From the NCBI RefSeq assembly GCF_049686335.1, contig NZ_JBAVHX010000008.1, forward strand, positions 124,001-188,000: a stretch of DNA of 64,000 bases, given 5' to 3'. The notes beneath the pieces are model-generated. The model did no database searches. It had not been told where the DNA came from and saw only the letters and a list, made by a program, of their open reading frames with translations. Source of the stretch: Buttiauxella sp049686335 (GTDB lineage Bacteria > Pseudomonadota > Gammaproteobacteria > Enterobacterales > Enterobacteriaceae). Of the stretch, positions 1 to 9,870 are shown one piece after another (positions within the stretch are counted from its first letter, which is position 1; each line of letters opens with the position of its first letter). Position numbers and translations under genes: made by a program.

Positions 1-1
1 A

Positions 2-3000
2 CACCAGCACGATACCGACATTACCGGCCATGTTAGCGGCAAAGATGCCAAAGCGGGTGACGTGGTGGAAGTGACCGTCGATGGCAAAAGCTACTTCGGT
101 ACCGTGTTTGAAGGAGCCGCTGGCCGCCTGTTATACAACGTTCCGGTCCCGCGTGACGCACTTCATGAAGGCAAGAATGACGTTCAGGTGAAGGTATCCA
201 GCTACGATAAAGCAGGGAACGAAGCGATAGCCATCGCGCACCAAAATGTTGACGTGGATACTGCGGCTCACGCCAGCATTACCATTGAAAATGTCACGAA
301 AGATAACGTCCTGAACCACAGTGAGTTGGGTGCTGATAAACAGTGGATCCATGGCAAAGTCGGTCTTGATGCACGCCCTGGGGATGTGGTTGATATCCAG
401 ATCGGTACTCAGCATATCTACGGCAAAGTCATTACTTTCGACGATAATTCATTGGGTTATCGTATTCCGGTGAACCCATCGCTATTGAGCGATAACAAAG
501 GCGAAGTCGATGGCAATGTCACCTTCCATGTCAGCGTCACCTCTCATGACAAAGCCGGGAATGTCGTCACCGTAACCGAAGAACATACGGTTGGTATCGA
601 TAATCACGCTAATGCGACCATCGATATTAAAGATGTGACGCAGGACAACGTCCTCAATCATAGCGAGCTGGATCAGTCCGTTCAGACCATCACCGGGGAC
701 GTTCACGGTGATGCCAGAGAAGGGGATAAAGTCACACTGGAAGTCGACGGTCAGAGATACTTCGGCAGAGTGGTGGAGCTAACGCCAGGCCATTTGGGCT
801 ACAAGATTGATGTGAAGTCGTCTGATTTCAGCGACAACAAAACTGAAGTAGACAAGGATGTGAAAATTACCGTCAAGGTGGATTCACACGACGATCATGG
901 CAACCTGGTCACTGCGCACTATGAACACACGGTGAGTGTTGATAACCACGCCAACGCCACGCTGACCATTGCTGACGTTACCCAGGACAATCTCCTGAAC
1001 CACTCTGAACTGGCTAAAGATACCCAGATGATTAGCGGTATCGCGGGTGGCGATGCCAAAGAAGGCGACAGGGTGGTCATCACCTTTAACGGAACCGATT
1101 ACCCCGGCACCGTTGGTAAAGATCTGAGCTACCATATTGAGGTTAAATCCTCGGAGTTTGGTAACAACAAAGCCCATCTTGATCAAGATCTCACCTTCAC
1201 GGCGAAAATTACCTCTCATGATGATCATGGGAATGAAGTTATCGTCATTACCGATCACAAGATGCATATCGATAACTTTGCAGTAAACGATTTCACCATC
1301 GAGACAGTGGCGGGTGATGACTGGGTCAGCGCAATTGAATCCCGCAGTAACACCATTATTCGGGGTGCGGTCTGGGGTGATGATGCAAAATTTGGCGATA
1401 AAGTTACCGTTCGGGTGACCGGCCATGATGCTTCCGGTAAGGAAGTCCACCACGATTATTCAGGCGTGGTTCACGTGGACTCAAACGGCAATCTGTTTTA
1501 CTCGGTGCCGGTGCCACCGGGCGGGCTTTATGAAGGCCTCGACACGGTGAAAGTGTCGATAACCAGCAGCGACTTGCACGGCAACAGCGTCACTACCTCA
1601 CACTCCCATGATATTGCGGTGGATACCCACGCAGATGCGACCATTCAAATTGATAATGTCACCGCTGATGATGTGCTCAATTACAATGAGTTAGATCAGC
1701 CAAAAGTGACGATCACCGGCGTGGTCGGTGGCGATGCAAAAGTCGGCGATGACGTTGTGATTGAGATTCACGGTGATAAGTACCCAGGCAAGGTCATTCC
1801 TGTGGGCAATGGTTTAGGCTTCAGCATTGAAGTGGATAGTTACGCCATCAGCGATAACCACGGCAAAATTGATGGTGATGTTAAATTTACCGCCTCAGTC
1901 ACGTCATACGACGAACTGCACAACAAAGTCACGAAGACCACCGAACACACCGTTCATATTGATAACCACGCTGATGGCAACATCACGATGGGACCGGTGA
2001 CCGGCGATAACATCATCAATCACCACGAATCAAGAGAGCACACCACCAAAATCACCGGCACGGTGAGCGGCTCGACGAGCGGCGAGATTAATGAAGGCGA
2101 TAAAGTCACTATCACCGTCAATAACCACACCTATGAAACCACCGTTATCAAGCTGCTGAATCAACATGGTGCTCTGGGTTATAGCGTGGACGTGTCGACC
2201 AAAGATCTGTTAGCTGACCCGAACCCGATAGCCCATGTTGTGGCACACGACGCCGCGGGTAACCAGGACCATTTCACCTTCACCAATCAGATCGGTATTG
2301 ATCTGCAAGCCGAAGCGACCATCACCATCGATAAAGTGACCGGCGACGATATGATCAATGGCAAAGAGTCGGATAAAGAATTCACCACGGTGTCAGGCAC
2401 CGTCGGCGGCGACGTGAAAGAAGGTGATGTCGTCCATCTGGTGATTAACGGTAATGAACTGACGACGGAAGTCACCAAAGATACTCATGGCAATCTGGTG
2501 TGGAGCAAACCGGTTAGTACCCACGACTTGATGGTTAACCCGCACTTCACTGCAACCGTAACGGGCACCGATAACGCCAACAACACGGCAACGGCGAATG
2601 CGGACCGGACTGTGGTTGTTGATCTTAAAGTGGAAGCTGAGATTACCGTTAATTCGGTTACCTCGGATAACACCCTCAATAATGAAGAACTCAATCACCA
2701 TTACTCACTGGTGAGCGGGACTGTGAAGGGGGAAATGAAGCCGGGTGATGATCTGACGCTAAAGATTAATGGCCATGAATACCATGGAACCGTTGAGCTC
2801 AACTCCAATGGCGACATGGTTTATAACGTGATGGTGGAAACGACCGATCTGCATCAGGATCCAAATATTCATGCCAGCATCAGCGTAACGGACAAGGCGC
2901 AAAACAGCATCGTTGCTACTGCCGATCACCATGTAAATATTGACGATCACGCCAGTGCATCACTGACGATCAACGTGGTTTCTGGTGACGATATCCTGAA

Positions 3001-6000
3001 TCACCTCGATCAAAAACATCCAACTACCACCATTAATGGCACGGTAGGCGGCGATGTTCATCAAGGCGATACGGTGCATGTTTGGGTCGATGGTGTCGAA
3101 TATAAAGCCGCGGTTGAACCGCAGCCGCATCTCAATAACGCGTTAGGTTATTCCGTGGAAGTGAGAACGGCGGGCCTGCTCGCCAACGGACATATTGAAG
3201 CGACCGTTAGCACTGAGGATAAAGCCGGGAACACCATCACCGTCCATGCGGATCACGATGTCACCAGAGATGATGGCGCACAGGCGACCATCTCCATTGG
3301 TACGGTTTCGGGTGATGACTGGATTAACAATGTCGATGCACACCAGCAATACACCACCATCACCGGAAAAGTTACTGGCGATGTGCATATCGGCGACATC
3401 GTTGACCTGGAAGTGAACAACCAGCATTACACCGGAAAAGTCGTTTCTGAAGGCAAGGGCCACGGTTTAGGTTACAGCATTGATGTCAGCACAGATGATC
3501 TGCTTTCCGGCAGCGATAAACCGGTCCTTCATGCATCAGTAACCGGTTACGATGCGGCGGGCAATACCGTACTGGCAACCGCCTCTCATGCGGTGGGTAT
3601 TGATACGCGCGCTGAGGCAACAATTGATATCACGCCAGGCTCAGTCCATGTAAACGGTACGAATGATTTCTGGGTAATCTCTGGCAATGTGGGCGGAGAT
3701 GCGAAAATTGGGGATGTCGTCACCATTACGGTCGGTAGTAAAACTGTTCAAACGACGGTTGAGCAATTCCCTGACGGACATTTGGGTTATAACGCCGATC
3801 ACACCACCGATCCCTTAACGGGTAATCCGGCTTACATCAACCCGAGTGATGTTGGCCCAAATTCAGATATTGTCGTGAAGATCACGACTACCGATGATTA
3901 CGGTAATACTGAAACTGCAACCGACCATATCGTCGCTCATGGGAACGGTCATCCAACCGATAGTAATACCGGTGGCACAACCACTCCTGATTACGATCCG
4001 CCACACGCCGAAATCACCATCAGCCCGATTGCGGGTAACGATGTGATCAATAAAGCCGAATCGGAAAAAGGTACCACCACGATCCGTGGCACCGTCGAAG
4101 GCGACGTTAAAGCGGGCGAGTTCGTCACGCTGCATATCGGCGATCAAGATATGCAGGTTAAGATTGTTGAGCGTCCGAATCTGCCAGGTGAGTTGGGTTA
4201 TGAGGTTGAAGTTGATACCAAACTTCTGATGGCTCACCCTGATATTTCGGTCACGGCCCACGCGCATAATGGCGCAGGTGAAACAGCAGATAGCAGTGTG
4301 CAAAAAACCGTGCATGTGGACACGCTGGCTACCGCTGAAATTCACCTCGATAACATCGCAGTCGACGACGTTATCAATATTCTGGAATCACAGTCCGGGA
4401 CGACCACCGTCAGCGGTATTGTCAAAGGCGACGGCATTCATGATGGCAGTAACGTGACCATCATGGTGAACGGCAATCCTGTGACCACGCAGGTTCATAC
4501 TGACTCAAAAGGTGTGATGCGATTTAGCAAAGACGTCAGCGTTGATGACCTGCGCCATACCCCGACCATCACCGTCAGCGTCACCGGGCAGGACCAGCAG
4601 GGCAACACCTTTACGGCAACCGACGGTAAAACCATTACCGTGGATACGGAAGTTAAAGCCGAAGTCACTATCGACAAAGTTACTGACGATAACATCCTGA
4701 ATCTTCATGAAACACAGCAGCCTACCACCACCATCACCGGCCATGTTTCCGGCGATGTGAATCCGGGTGAATACGTCACGCTGACCGTAAATGGGCAGGT
4801 TTATCAAAACATTGAGATTGGTAAAGACCTGAGTTACTCGGTCAATGTCAAAACCAGCGATTTGCAGCCCGGCAACGAAATCAAAGCCGAAGTTACCGGG
4901 CATGACGAGCACGGAAACACCACCACCGGTAGCGCCATTCAAACGTATTCAACCGATATTTCGGCGGCAGCGACCATCCACGTCAATACCGTTTCCGGCG
5001 ACAATATCCTTTCGGCCAAAGATCTGGGGGCGGACAAAACCGGGATCAGCGGCACGGTGGGTGGCGATGCCGCTGTCGGCGATAAAGTGACCGTCATGCT
5101 CAATGGCGTCACAGAAACGGCGGATGTGGTATTCGATAACCTCACTGGCAAACTGGTCTACACGCTGGAAGTGAACACCGATAATTTAAAAGCGGAATTA
5201 GCATCCCAGCATACCGACAAGCCCGAAATTATCGTTACGGTCACCGGGCAGGATAATGCGGGGAATGACTTCAGCCAAAGTGAGTCTAAAACGATCACCA
5301 TCGACGATCACGCTAACGTCACGCTGACCGTGGATAAAGTGGCGGGCGATAACATTTTGAATATCGACGAAAGCAACCAGTCAACCACGCAGATCAGCGG
5401 CACGGTCACGGGGGATGTGAAAGAGGGCGGCAGCGTGATTCTGACCGTCAATGGCAACGAACGGCCAGCGACGCTGCACAGTGATGGACACGGTGGGTTT
5501 ACCTTTAAACTGGATGTCCCGACCTCCGACCTGCTCACTAATCAGGAAATTACCTACAAAGTCACCGGTGTCGATGCTGTCGGTAACACCTTGACCGTCA
5601 CTGATACCACCACCCTCACCATCGACCACGATGTGAAAAATGAAGTCCACATCGGGACTGTTGCTGGCGACGACAAGGTGAATATTGAAGAACATAGCCA
5701 CGCCACAACGATGGTCACCGGCACCGTGGCGGGCGATGCGCAGGACGGCGATACCGTGACGCTGATGCTTAATGGCAAACCCGTGCCGGGTGCGGAGTAC
5801 CAGCTGCAAGGTGGCGAGAAAACCTTCGCCATTGCGGTTGATAACAGCCTCTTAACCGAAGGCAATAACAAGATAGATGTCTCGTTCACCGGGCATGATA
5901 CTTCCGGTAACGTGTACACCTCGACCGATACTCACACTATTACCCTCGATACGACGATTGGTGCCAACATCACGCTGCAACCGGTGGCAACGGACGACGT

Positions 6001-7315
6001 CATCAACGCCAAAGAGGCTGACAGTGTGTCTATTAAGGGTACGGTTGATGGAGATGCGCAACCGGGCGACACGGTGGCGATGACCGTCAACGGACAGCCA
6101 TACTCCGGCACGCTGGATGACCATAAACAATTCGACATTCCCGTTCTCAGAGGTGACTTGCGGGAAGGTGGCAACAGTATTGTTGTTGATGTTCCCGTGA
6201 AGGACGATGCCGGCAACACGTTTACTGCGCACACTACACACGATGTGCTGATGGATACCCAACTCAGGGCTGAAATCCATCTCGACAATGTGGCGGGGAA
6301 CAATGTTATCAATGCCCAGGAAGTTGACCATGTTTCTGTCACCGGCACGATTGACCGGGATACCGATGCACAACTGGGCGATCATGTAATGGTGACGGTC
6401 AACGGCAAGTCGTTCCCGGGTGTGGTTGGTGTGATTAACGGTCACCTGGGTTACGCCATTCCCGTTGATAAAGCGTTATTGCATGAAGGGAAAAACACCT
6501 TTGATGTGAGTATCAGTGCGACCGATAAAGCGGGTAACGCCATCACCGTTCATGACTCACATGATGTGCTGGTGGACACCCACGCTGACGCCAAAATCAC
6601 CATCAACAATGTCACCCGTGATAACCACATCGACTCGCAAGAAGCGCGTCATCATGTGACTCATATTACCGGCCAAATCGACAGCGCCGATGTGCATAAC
6701 AACGAACATATTAGCGTTACCATCAATCACAAACCTTATGACGCGGTCCTGCACGAAGAGAATGGCCACCTGACGTACGACGTTCCGGTAAATACCCATG
6801 AGCTTCATATCGGAAAAAATAGCGTGGATGTTTCAGTGACTGCTCACGACGATCATGGCAACACCAACGTTATCCATCAAACGTCAGATTTTACGATGGA
6901 TGATCCGTCCCATCGTGGGAAGCATGACGTTGATACTGCGGGCAAAGCGCACCATGCGGCGGGTCACGATCACGGCTTAAGCAACCTGTTCGACGACAGC
7001 AATGATGCGCTTTCTTTCAATCTTAGCCATGATGCAAAAGCTCATCCGGGTCGGGACGATACTAAAGTCTTTACCGGTAAAGATGACAGCCATCATGACA
7101 AGATTGACCTGAGTGATCTCGCGCATCAACTGCACGAAGAGACGGATATTGCGCAGCTTATCAAGGGCGGTTCAGAGCCTCATGCGCCTAAAGGTGATGC
7201 CGCAAACCCGGCACATCCGGTACATAGTGCGCCAGATATGAGCAGTGATTCACACGGATCATCGCACTACTCGCTGGATCACTTAATCCCAAAGCCTGAG
7301 CATTACCATTCATAA
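2..7315 (+). CDS. Giant Ig-repeat surface adhesin, LapA/BapA-like (3' part)
   Basis: The frame is open at the left edge, so only the C-terminal ~2,438 residues are visible; the GTG at 62 is internal. The visible part holds about 20 complete Ig-like repeats of roughly 95-110 residues plus one partial. Each opens with a variant of xIxxVTxDNxLNxxE, continues with an ITGxVxGDAxxGD stretch and closes with VDxHA. The last ~130 residues are not repetitive. They are rich in His and Asp and contain IDLSDLAHQL, which resembles the tail of type I-secreted adhesins. No GGxGxD RTX nonapeptides are seen. Such proteins are exported by a LapBCE-type channel and held at the outer membrane until LapG cuts near the N-terminus; both the N-terminus and the exporter would lie outside the window. 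The lapG and lapD genes nearby support this role. A strong terminator follows the stop. Confidence 0.9.
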   Translation, partial: HQHDTDITGHVSGKDAKAGDVVEVTVDGKSYFGTVFEGAAGRLLYNVPVPRDALHEGKNDVQVKVSSYDKAGNEAIAIAHQNVDVDTAAHASITIENVTKDNVLNHSELGADKQWIHGKVGLDARPGDVVDIQIGTQHIYGKVITFDDNSLGYRIPVNPSLLSDNKGEVDGNVTFHVSVTSHDKAGNVVTVTEEHTVGIDNHANATIDIKDVTQDNVLNHSELDQSVQTITGDVHGDAREGDKVTLEVDGQRYFGRVVELTPGHLGYKIDVKSSDFSDNKTEVDKDVKITVKVDSHDDHGNLVTAHYEHTVSVDNHANATLTIADVTQDNLLNHSELAKDTQMISGIAGGDAKEGDRVVITFNGTDYPGTVGKDLSYHIEVKSSEFGNNKAHLDQDLTFTAKITSHDDHGNEVIVITDHKMHIDNFAVNDFTIETVAGDDWVSAIESRSNTIIRGAVWGDDAKFGDKVTVRVTGHDASGKEVHHDYSGVVHVDSNGNLFYSVPVPPGGLYEGLDTVKVSITSSDLHGNSVTTSHSHDIAVDTHADATIQIDNVTADDVLNYNELDQPKVTITGVVGGDAKVGDDVVIEIHGDKYPGKVIPVGNGLGFSIEVDSYAISDNHGKIDGDVKFTASVTSYDELHNKVTKTTEHTVHIDNHADGNITMGPVTGDNIINHHESREHTTKITGTVSGSTSGEINEGDKVTITVNNHTYETTVIKLLNQHGALGYSVDVSTKDLLADPNPIAHVVAHDAAGNQDHFTFTNQIGIDLQAEATITIDKVTGDDMINGKESDKEFTTVSGTVGGDVKEGDVVHLVINGNELTTEVTKDTHGNLVWSKPVSTHDLMVNPHFTATVTGTDNANNTATANADRTVVVDLKVEAEITVNSVTSDNTLNNEELNHHYSLVSGTVKGEMKPGDDLTLKINGHEYHGTVELNSNGDMVYNVMVETTDLHQDPNIHASISVTDKAQNSIVATADHHVNIDDHASASLTINVVSGDDILNHLDQKHPTTTINGTVGGDVHQGDTVHVWVDGVEYKAAVEPQPHLNNALGYSVEVRTAGLLANGHIEATVSTEDKAGNTITVHADHDVTRDDGAQATISIGTVSGDDWINNVDAHQQYTTITGKVTGDVHIGDIVDLEVNNQHYTGKVVSEGKGHGLGYSIDVSTDDLLSGSDKPVLHASVTGYDAAGNTVLATASHAVGIDTRAEATIDITPGSVHVNGTNDFWVISGNVGGDAKIGDVVTITVGSKTVQTTVEQFPDGHLGYNADHTTDPLTGNPAYINPSDVGPNSDIVVKITTTDDYGNTETATDHIVAHGNGHPTDSNTGGTTTPDYDPPHAEITISPIAGNDVINKAESEKGTTTIRGTVEGDVKAGEFVTLHIGDQDMQVKIVERPNLPGELGYEVEVDTKLLMAHPDISVTAHAHNGAGETADSSVQKTVHVDTLATAEIHLDNIAVDDVINILESQSGTTTVSGIVKGDGIHDGSNVTIMVNGNPVTTQVHTDSKGVMRFSKDVSVDDLRHTPTITVSVTGQDQQGNTFTATDGKTITVDTEVKAEVTIDKVTDDNILNLHETQQPTTTITGHVSGDVNPGEYVTLTVNGQVYQNIEIGKDLSYSVNVKTSDLQPGNEIKAEVTGHDEHGNTTTGSAIQTYSTDISAAATIHVNTVSGDNILSAKDLGADKTGISGTVGGDAAVGDKVTVMLNGVTETADVVFDNLTGKLVYTLEVNTDNLKAELASQHTDKPEIIVTVTGQDNAGNDFSQSESKTITIDDHANVTLTVDKVAGDNILNIDESNQSTTQISGTVTGDVKEGGSVILTVNGNERPATLHSDGHGGFTFKLDVPTSDLLTNQEITYKVTGVDAVGNTLTVTDTTTLTIDHDVKNEVHIGTVAGDDKVNIEEHSHATTMVTGTVAGDAQDGDTVTLMLNGKPVPGAEYQLQGGEKTFAIAVDNSLLTEGNNKIDVSFTGHDTSGNVYTSTDTHTITLDTTIGANITLQPVATDDVINAKEADSVSIKGTVDGDAQPGDTVAMTVNGQPYSGTLDDHKQFDIPVLRGDLREGGNSIVVDVPVKDDAGNTFTAHTTHDVLMDTQLRAEIHLDNVAGNNVINAQEVDHVSVTGTIDRDTDAQLGDHVMVTVNGKSFPGVVGVINGHLGYAIPVDKALLHEGKNTFDVSISATDKAGNAITVHDSHDVLVDTHADAKITINNVTRDNHIDSQEARHHVTHITGQIDSADVHNNEHISVTINHKPYDAVLHEENGHLTYDVPVNTHELHIGKNSVDVSVTAHDDHGNTNVIHQTSDFTMDDPSHRGKHDVDTAGKAHHAAGHDHGLSNLFDDSNDALSFNLSHDAKAHPGRDDTKVFTGKDDSHHDKIDLSDLAHQLHEETDIAQLIKGGSEPHAPKGDAANPAHPVHSAPDMSSDSHGSSHYSLDHLIPKPEHYHS

Positions 7316-7324
7316 TTGAGACTT

Positions 7325-7350
7325 ACCGCCCCTCACCGGGCGGTGTTTTT
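7325..7350 (+). terminator. Rho-independent terminator after the adhesin
   Basis: A perfect 7-bp stem (ACCGCCC / GGGCGGT) with a 6-nt loop is followed by GTTTTT. It lies between the adhesin stop and the next start codon. Confidence 0.85.
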
Positions 7351-7374
7351 CGCATGCCCTAAAAGGTAGCAACC

Positions 7375-7725
7375 ATGTATTACGTACAACGAAATGATGA
7401 AGGCCAATTGACGCGGGTTGAGAACGCGCCGTTTACTGGCATGACGGGCGAAGTTTTTGCCCAGACCGCTGAAATAAAAGCGTGGCATAACGCCGCAAGT
7501 GTGGTGGACGAGAGTATGCATCACCGCGAGCTGTTGCAAAAAAGCGACCTGGAAATGGTGCGCGTTCTGGATGACCTGATTTTTCTGCTGATCCAGAAAG
7601 GCGTGATTACGATTACCGATTTGCCAGAAATGGCGCAGGTTAAGCTGATGAATCGTGCGCATGCACGTCAGGGATTAGGTGGGTTGGAAGATCTGCTTAA
7701 TAGCGACGACCAGGGGATCTTCTGA
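7375..7725 (+). CDS. Small conserved protein (so-called 'tryptophan synthase subunit beta-like' family)
   Basis: This 116-residue protein begins MYYVQRNDEGQL, has DLEMVRVLDDLI and GVITITDLPEMAQ in the middle, and ends near GGLEDLLNSDD. It resembles from memory a short gammaproteobacterial family, common in Pseudomonas, that databases label 'tryptophan synthase subunit beta like'. It shows no similarity to the TrpB catalytic core, so that name is misleading. There is no signal peptide or membrane segment. The start has an AAAGGTAG ribosome-binding site. It sits between the adhesin and lapD, in the adhesin's direction but after a terminator. Its function is unknown; a cytosolic role connected with adhesin production is only a guess from position. 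Confidence 0.8.
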   Translation: MYYVQRNDEGQLTRVENAPFTGMTGEVFAQTAEIKAWHNAASVVDESMHHRELLQKSDLEMVRVLDDLIFLLIQKGVITITDLPEMAQVKLMNRAHARQGLGGLEDLLNSDDQGIF

Positions 7726-7733
7726 CTTTTGAC

Positions 7734-7767
7734 GGGCTGGCGGGGGCGCTGCGCTTGCCCGCCCTAC
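7734..7767. repeat. REP-like palindrome
   Basis: A GC-rich palindrome of the form GGGCTGGCGGGGGCGCTGCG...CTTGCCCGCCC, one of the REP family scattered between genes here. Confidence 0.6.
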
Positions 7768-7795
7768 AAAATGATTTTTCATCAAAAATTAATAG

Positions 7796-7922
7796 CATAC
7801 CCTCAATAGTTCGAGTTGCATCAAGGCGGCAAAAGAGCAAATCCCCAGGAGCTTACTGAAGTAAGTGACTGGGGTTTGTGATTGCAGCCAACGCAGAGGC
7901 AGCTTGAAATATGACGGGTATA
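7796..7922 (-). repeat. ERIC (IRU) element
   Basis: A 127-bp element with the central ERIC motifs (AATCCCCAGGAGCTTAC and AAGTAAGTGACTGGGGT) and the TCGAGTTGCATCAAGGCGGC and CAGCTTGAAATATGACGGGT arms. It ends next to the lapD stop codon, with its ATACCC end toward lapD. Confidence 0.93.
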
Positions 7923-7923
7923 A

Positions 7924-9861
7924 TTAAAACGGTGCCGGCTCACCGAGCAACTGCCCCATAGCCCCATAAATCCCCACCTCTTGCAAAACACGCAATTCAC
8001 CTTCGGTTTCCACGCGCTCGGCAATCAACGGCAAATCAATATTGTTGGTCGCACTGTGTAACACATCAATAAATAGCCGCTTATCACTCTCGACATCAAT
8101 ATGACGAATGTAGCTGGAATCGATTTTCAGGTACGCCAGCCCCCACTGCGAGAAGTGGCCAATCATATCGAAGCGGCTACCAAAGTGTTGCAGACCCAAA
8201 CCACAGCGGTGCTGATTGAGTAACTTCACAAACACTTCCATCTGCTCAGGCTTCGGTAACTGGTTTTCATCCAGCTCCAGAATCAAACGACGGGCAAGCT
8301 GAGGATGCAACTTCAACGGACTGAGCAGCTGTTTGATGGTGGTTTCATTGGTCAGAGAACTCCCCGACAAACTCAGCGCCAGGTGCCCTGAATAGCTTTT
8401 CAACTGCTTCAACGTCAGACCTAACATCACCTGATCCAGACGATGGCTCCAGCCAAACCGATGGATCCACGGCAGGAAACGGCCGGCGGTAATGCTATTA
8501 CCCTCTTCATCCAGCATGCGTGACAACACTTTGTAATGAATGATGTTTTGCGGGTTTTTGCAATCCACCACCGGCTGGAAGAATAACTGGAACTGCTGGT
8601 TGTTCAAGGCAGTATCAAGACGGGTGAACCACAGATGCTGATCTTCAGTCCCGGTGCTGTCACCTGCCGGCACATCGTTGGTCTGATGCGTGGTATGTGT
8701 CTCTGCTTCAACCAGTAAACGGTCAGCCTGAACGAACAGTGATTTCGGGGTATCGCCGGAATTAAATGGCACCATCGCACTATGAGCGACAGGATTAATA
8801 TCTGACATTCCCGTCGCATAGAATGCGGACAGTTGCTGGGTGAGCGAGTGTTGCAGATTCACCATTTCGCCATGGGTCACGCCCGGGCAAAGCAGGGCAA
8901 ATTCGCCACCCCGAATACGCGCCAGAATGCTGTCTGAGTTGGCATGCTGACTTTTCACCACACTCATCATATCCGCGACATGCTTGAGCAGATTATCGGT
9001 ATGCGGGCCACCAAAACGTTGGTTCAGGCCACTAAGATCCTGAATACGCAGCAACAACAAATAACCCGGAGCCGTCTCTTCATCGCTCAAACGGGACTGG
9101 ATCTGCATATCGAAAGCGCGGCGGTTGGCAATACCGGTCTGGCTGTCGAGATAGGCTTCATTGTGCAGACGTTCGCTGTGCTCGGCCTGATCCTCAAACA
9201 GCGATTTCAGCTTGGTAACCATCAGGTTCATGGCTTCAACAACACGGCGCAGCTCGGGGGTTTTCGGCAAATCGAGTTGCGTCAGATATTCGCGTCGGGT
9301 AATCGCTTGTGACTGCTTAACCATATAGTTGAGTGGACGTAACTGACGACGTAACAACATGGCGCCCGCCAGAATACACACCACGCTGCATGCCAGCATC
9401 CACAGCAAATTCGCCAGCGTACTTTCCCACAAACGCTTCACTGCAAACACCGGATTGCTGACCACTTCCACGCGTGCTGCCTGTTGCCAGCCGCGCATAA
9501 TCGTCGCTTCACCGGGTTGCGGTTTAACATTGACCAGGCGGGTAAACCAGTGAGGAACATCCGCAATCGTCGTCGAGGCGCTGCGCTCAAGAATAGTTTT
9601 GCCGTTGTTCTGATCAACTATGCGGATCGAGTCGTAATAGCCGCTATCAAAAATCGAACTTACCATCAGCTCAATCATCGCCGGATCGTCAACATGCGGC
9701 GTCAGCGACAGACCTAATGCGGTCGCGGCATCCTGAGCATGGGATAACAGCTGATTGGTGTATTGATCCCGTGAACTTTCGAGATTAACCACAAAGCTGC
9801 CGCTGAAAATAATCAGCATAAAAAGAAAGATAGCTATCAGAAGCTGTTTGAAAAGTGACAC
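7924..9861 (-). CDS. lapD: LapD c-di-GMP receptor controlling LapG
   Basis: This 645-residue inner-membrane protein begins MSLFKQLLIAIF from a GTG with AGGA upstream, directly after lapG. It has a membrane segment (~5-25), a periplasmic LapD/MoxY-type domain (~26-150), a second membrane segment (~152-170), HAMP, a GGDEF-like domain (~235-390) and an EAL-like domain (~410-645). Both enzymatic motifs are degenerate in the way known for Pseudomonas fluorescens LapD: RGGEF at 317-321 and KVL at 444-446. It should therefore bind c-di-GMP without making or breaking it. Trp125, in the periplasmic MRGW motif, corresponds to the residue known to dock into LapG. When loaded with c-di-GMP, LapD sequesters LapG and keeps the adhesin on the surface. 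It is the last gene of a leftward operon. Confidence 0.95.
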   Translation of the reverse strand: MSLFKQLLIAIFLFMLIIFSGSFVVNLESSRDQYTNQLLSHAQDAATALGLSLTPHVDDPAMIELMVSSIFDSGYYDSIRIVDQNNGKTILERSASTTIADVPHWFTRLVNVKPQPGEATIMRGWQQAARVEVVSNPVFAVKRLWESTLANLLWMLACSVVCILAGAMLLRRQLRPLNYMVKQSQAITRREYLTQLDLPKTPELRRVVEAMNLMVTKLKSLFEDQAEHSERLHNEAYLDSQTGIANRRAFDMQIQSRLSDEETAPGYLLLLRIQDLSGLNQRFGGPHTDNLLKHVADMMSVVKSQHANSDSILARIRGGEFALLCPGVTHGEMVNLQHSLTQQLSAFYATGMSDINPVAHSAMVPFNSGDTPKSLFVQADRLLVEAETHTTHQTNDVPAGDSTGTEDQHLWFTRLDTALNNQQFQLFFQPVVDCKNPQNIIHYKVLSRMLDEEGNSITAGRFLPWIHRFGWSHRLDQVMLGLTLKQLKSYSGHLALSLSGSSLTNETTIKQLLSPLKLHPQLARRLILELDENQLPKPEQMEVFVKLLNQHRCGLGLQHFGSRFDMIGHFSQWGLAYLKIDSSYIRHIDVESDKRLFIDVLHSATNNIDLPLIAERVETEGELRVLQEVGIYGAMGQLLGEPAPF

Positions 9862-9870
9862 AGGTTCATC

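Noticed and set aside
3863..4345. Long antisense frames across the adhesin gene
   Set aside because: The repetitive adhesin coding pattern opens many antisense frames; they have no starts with ribosome-binding sites and read as shadow translations.
2..7315. Considered the Ig repeats as a recombined rhs or CRISPR-like array
   Set aside because: The repeats are protein-level, ~310 nt long, in one open frame, and diverged at the DNA level; there are no short identical repeats with spacers.
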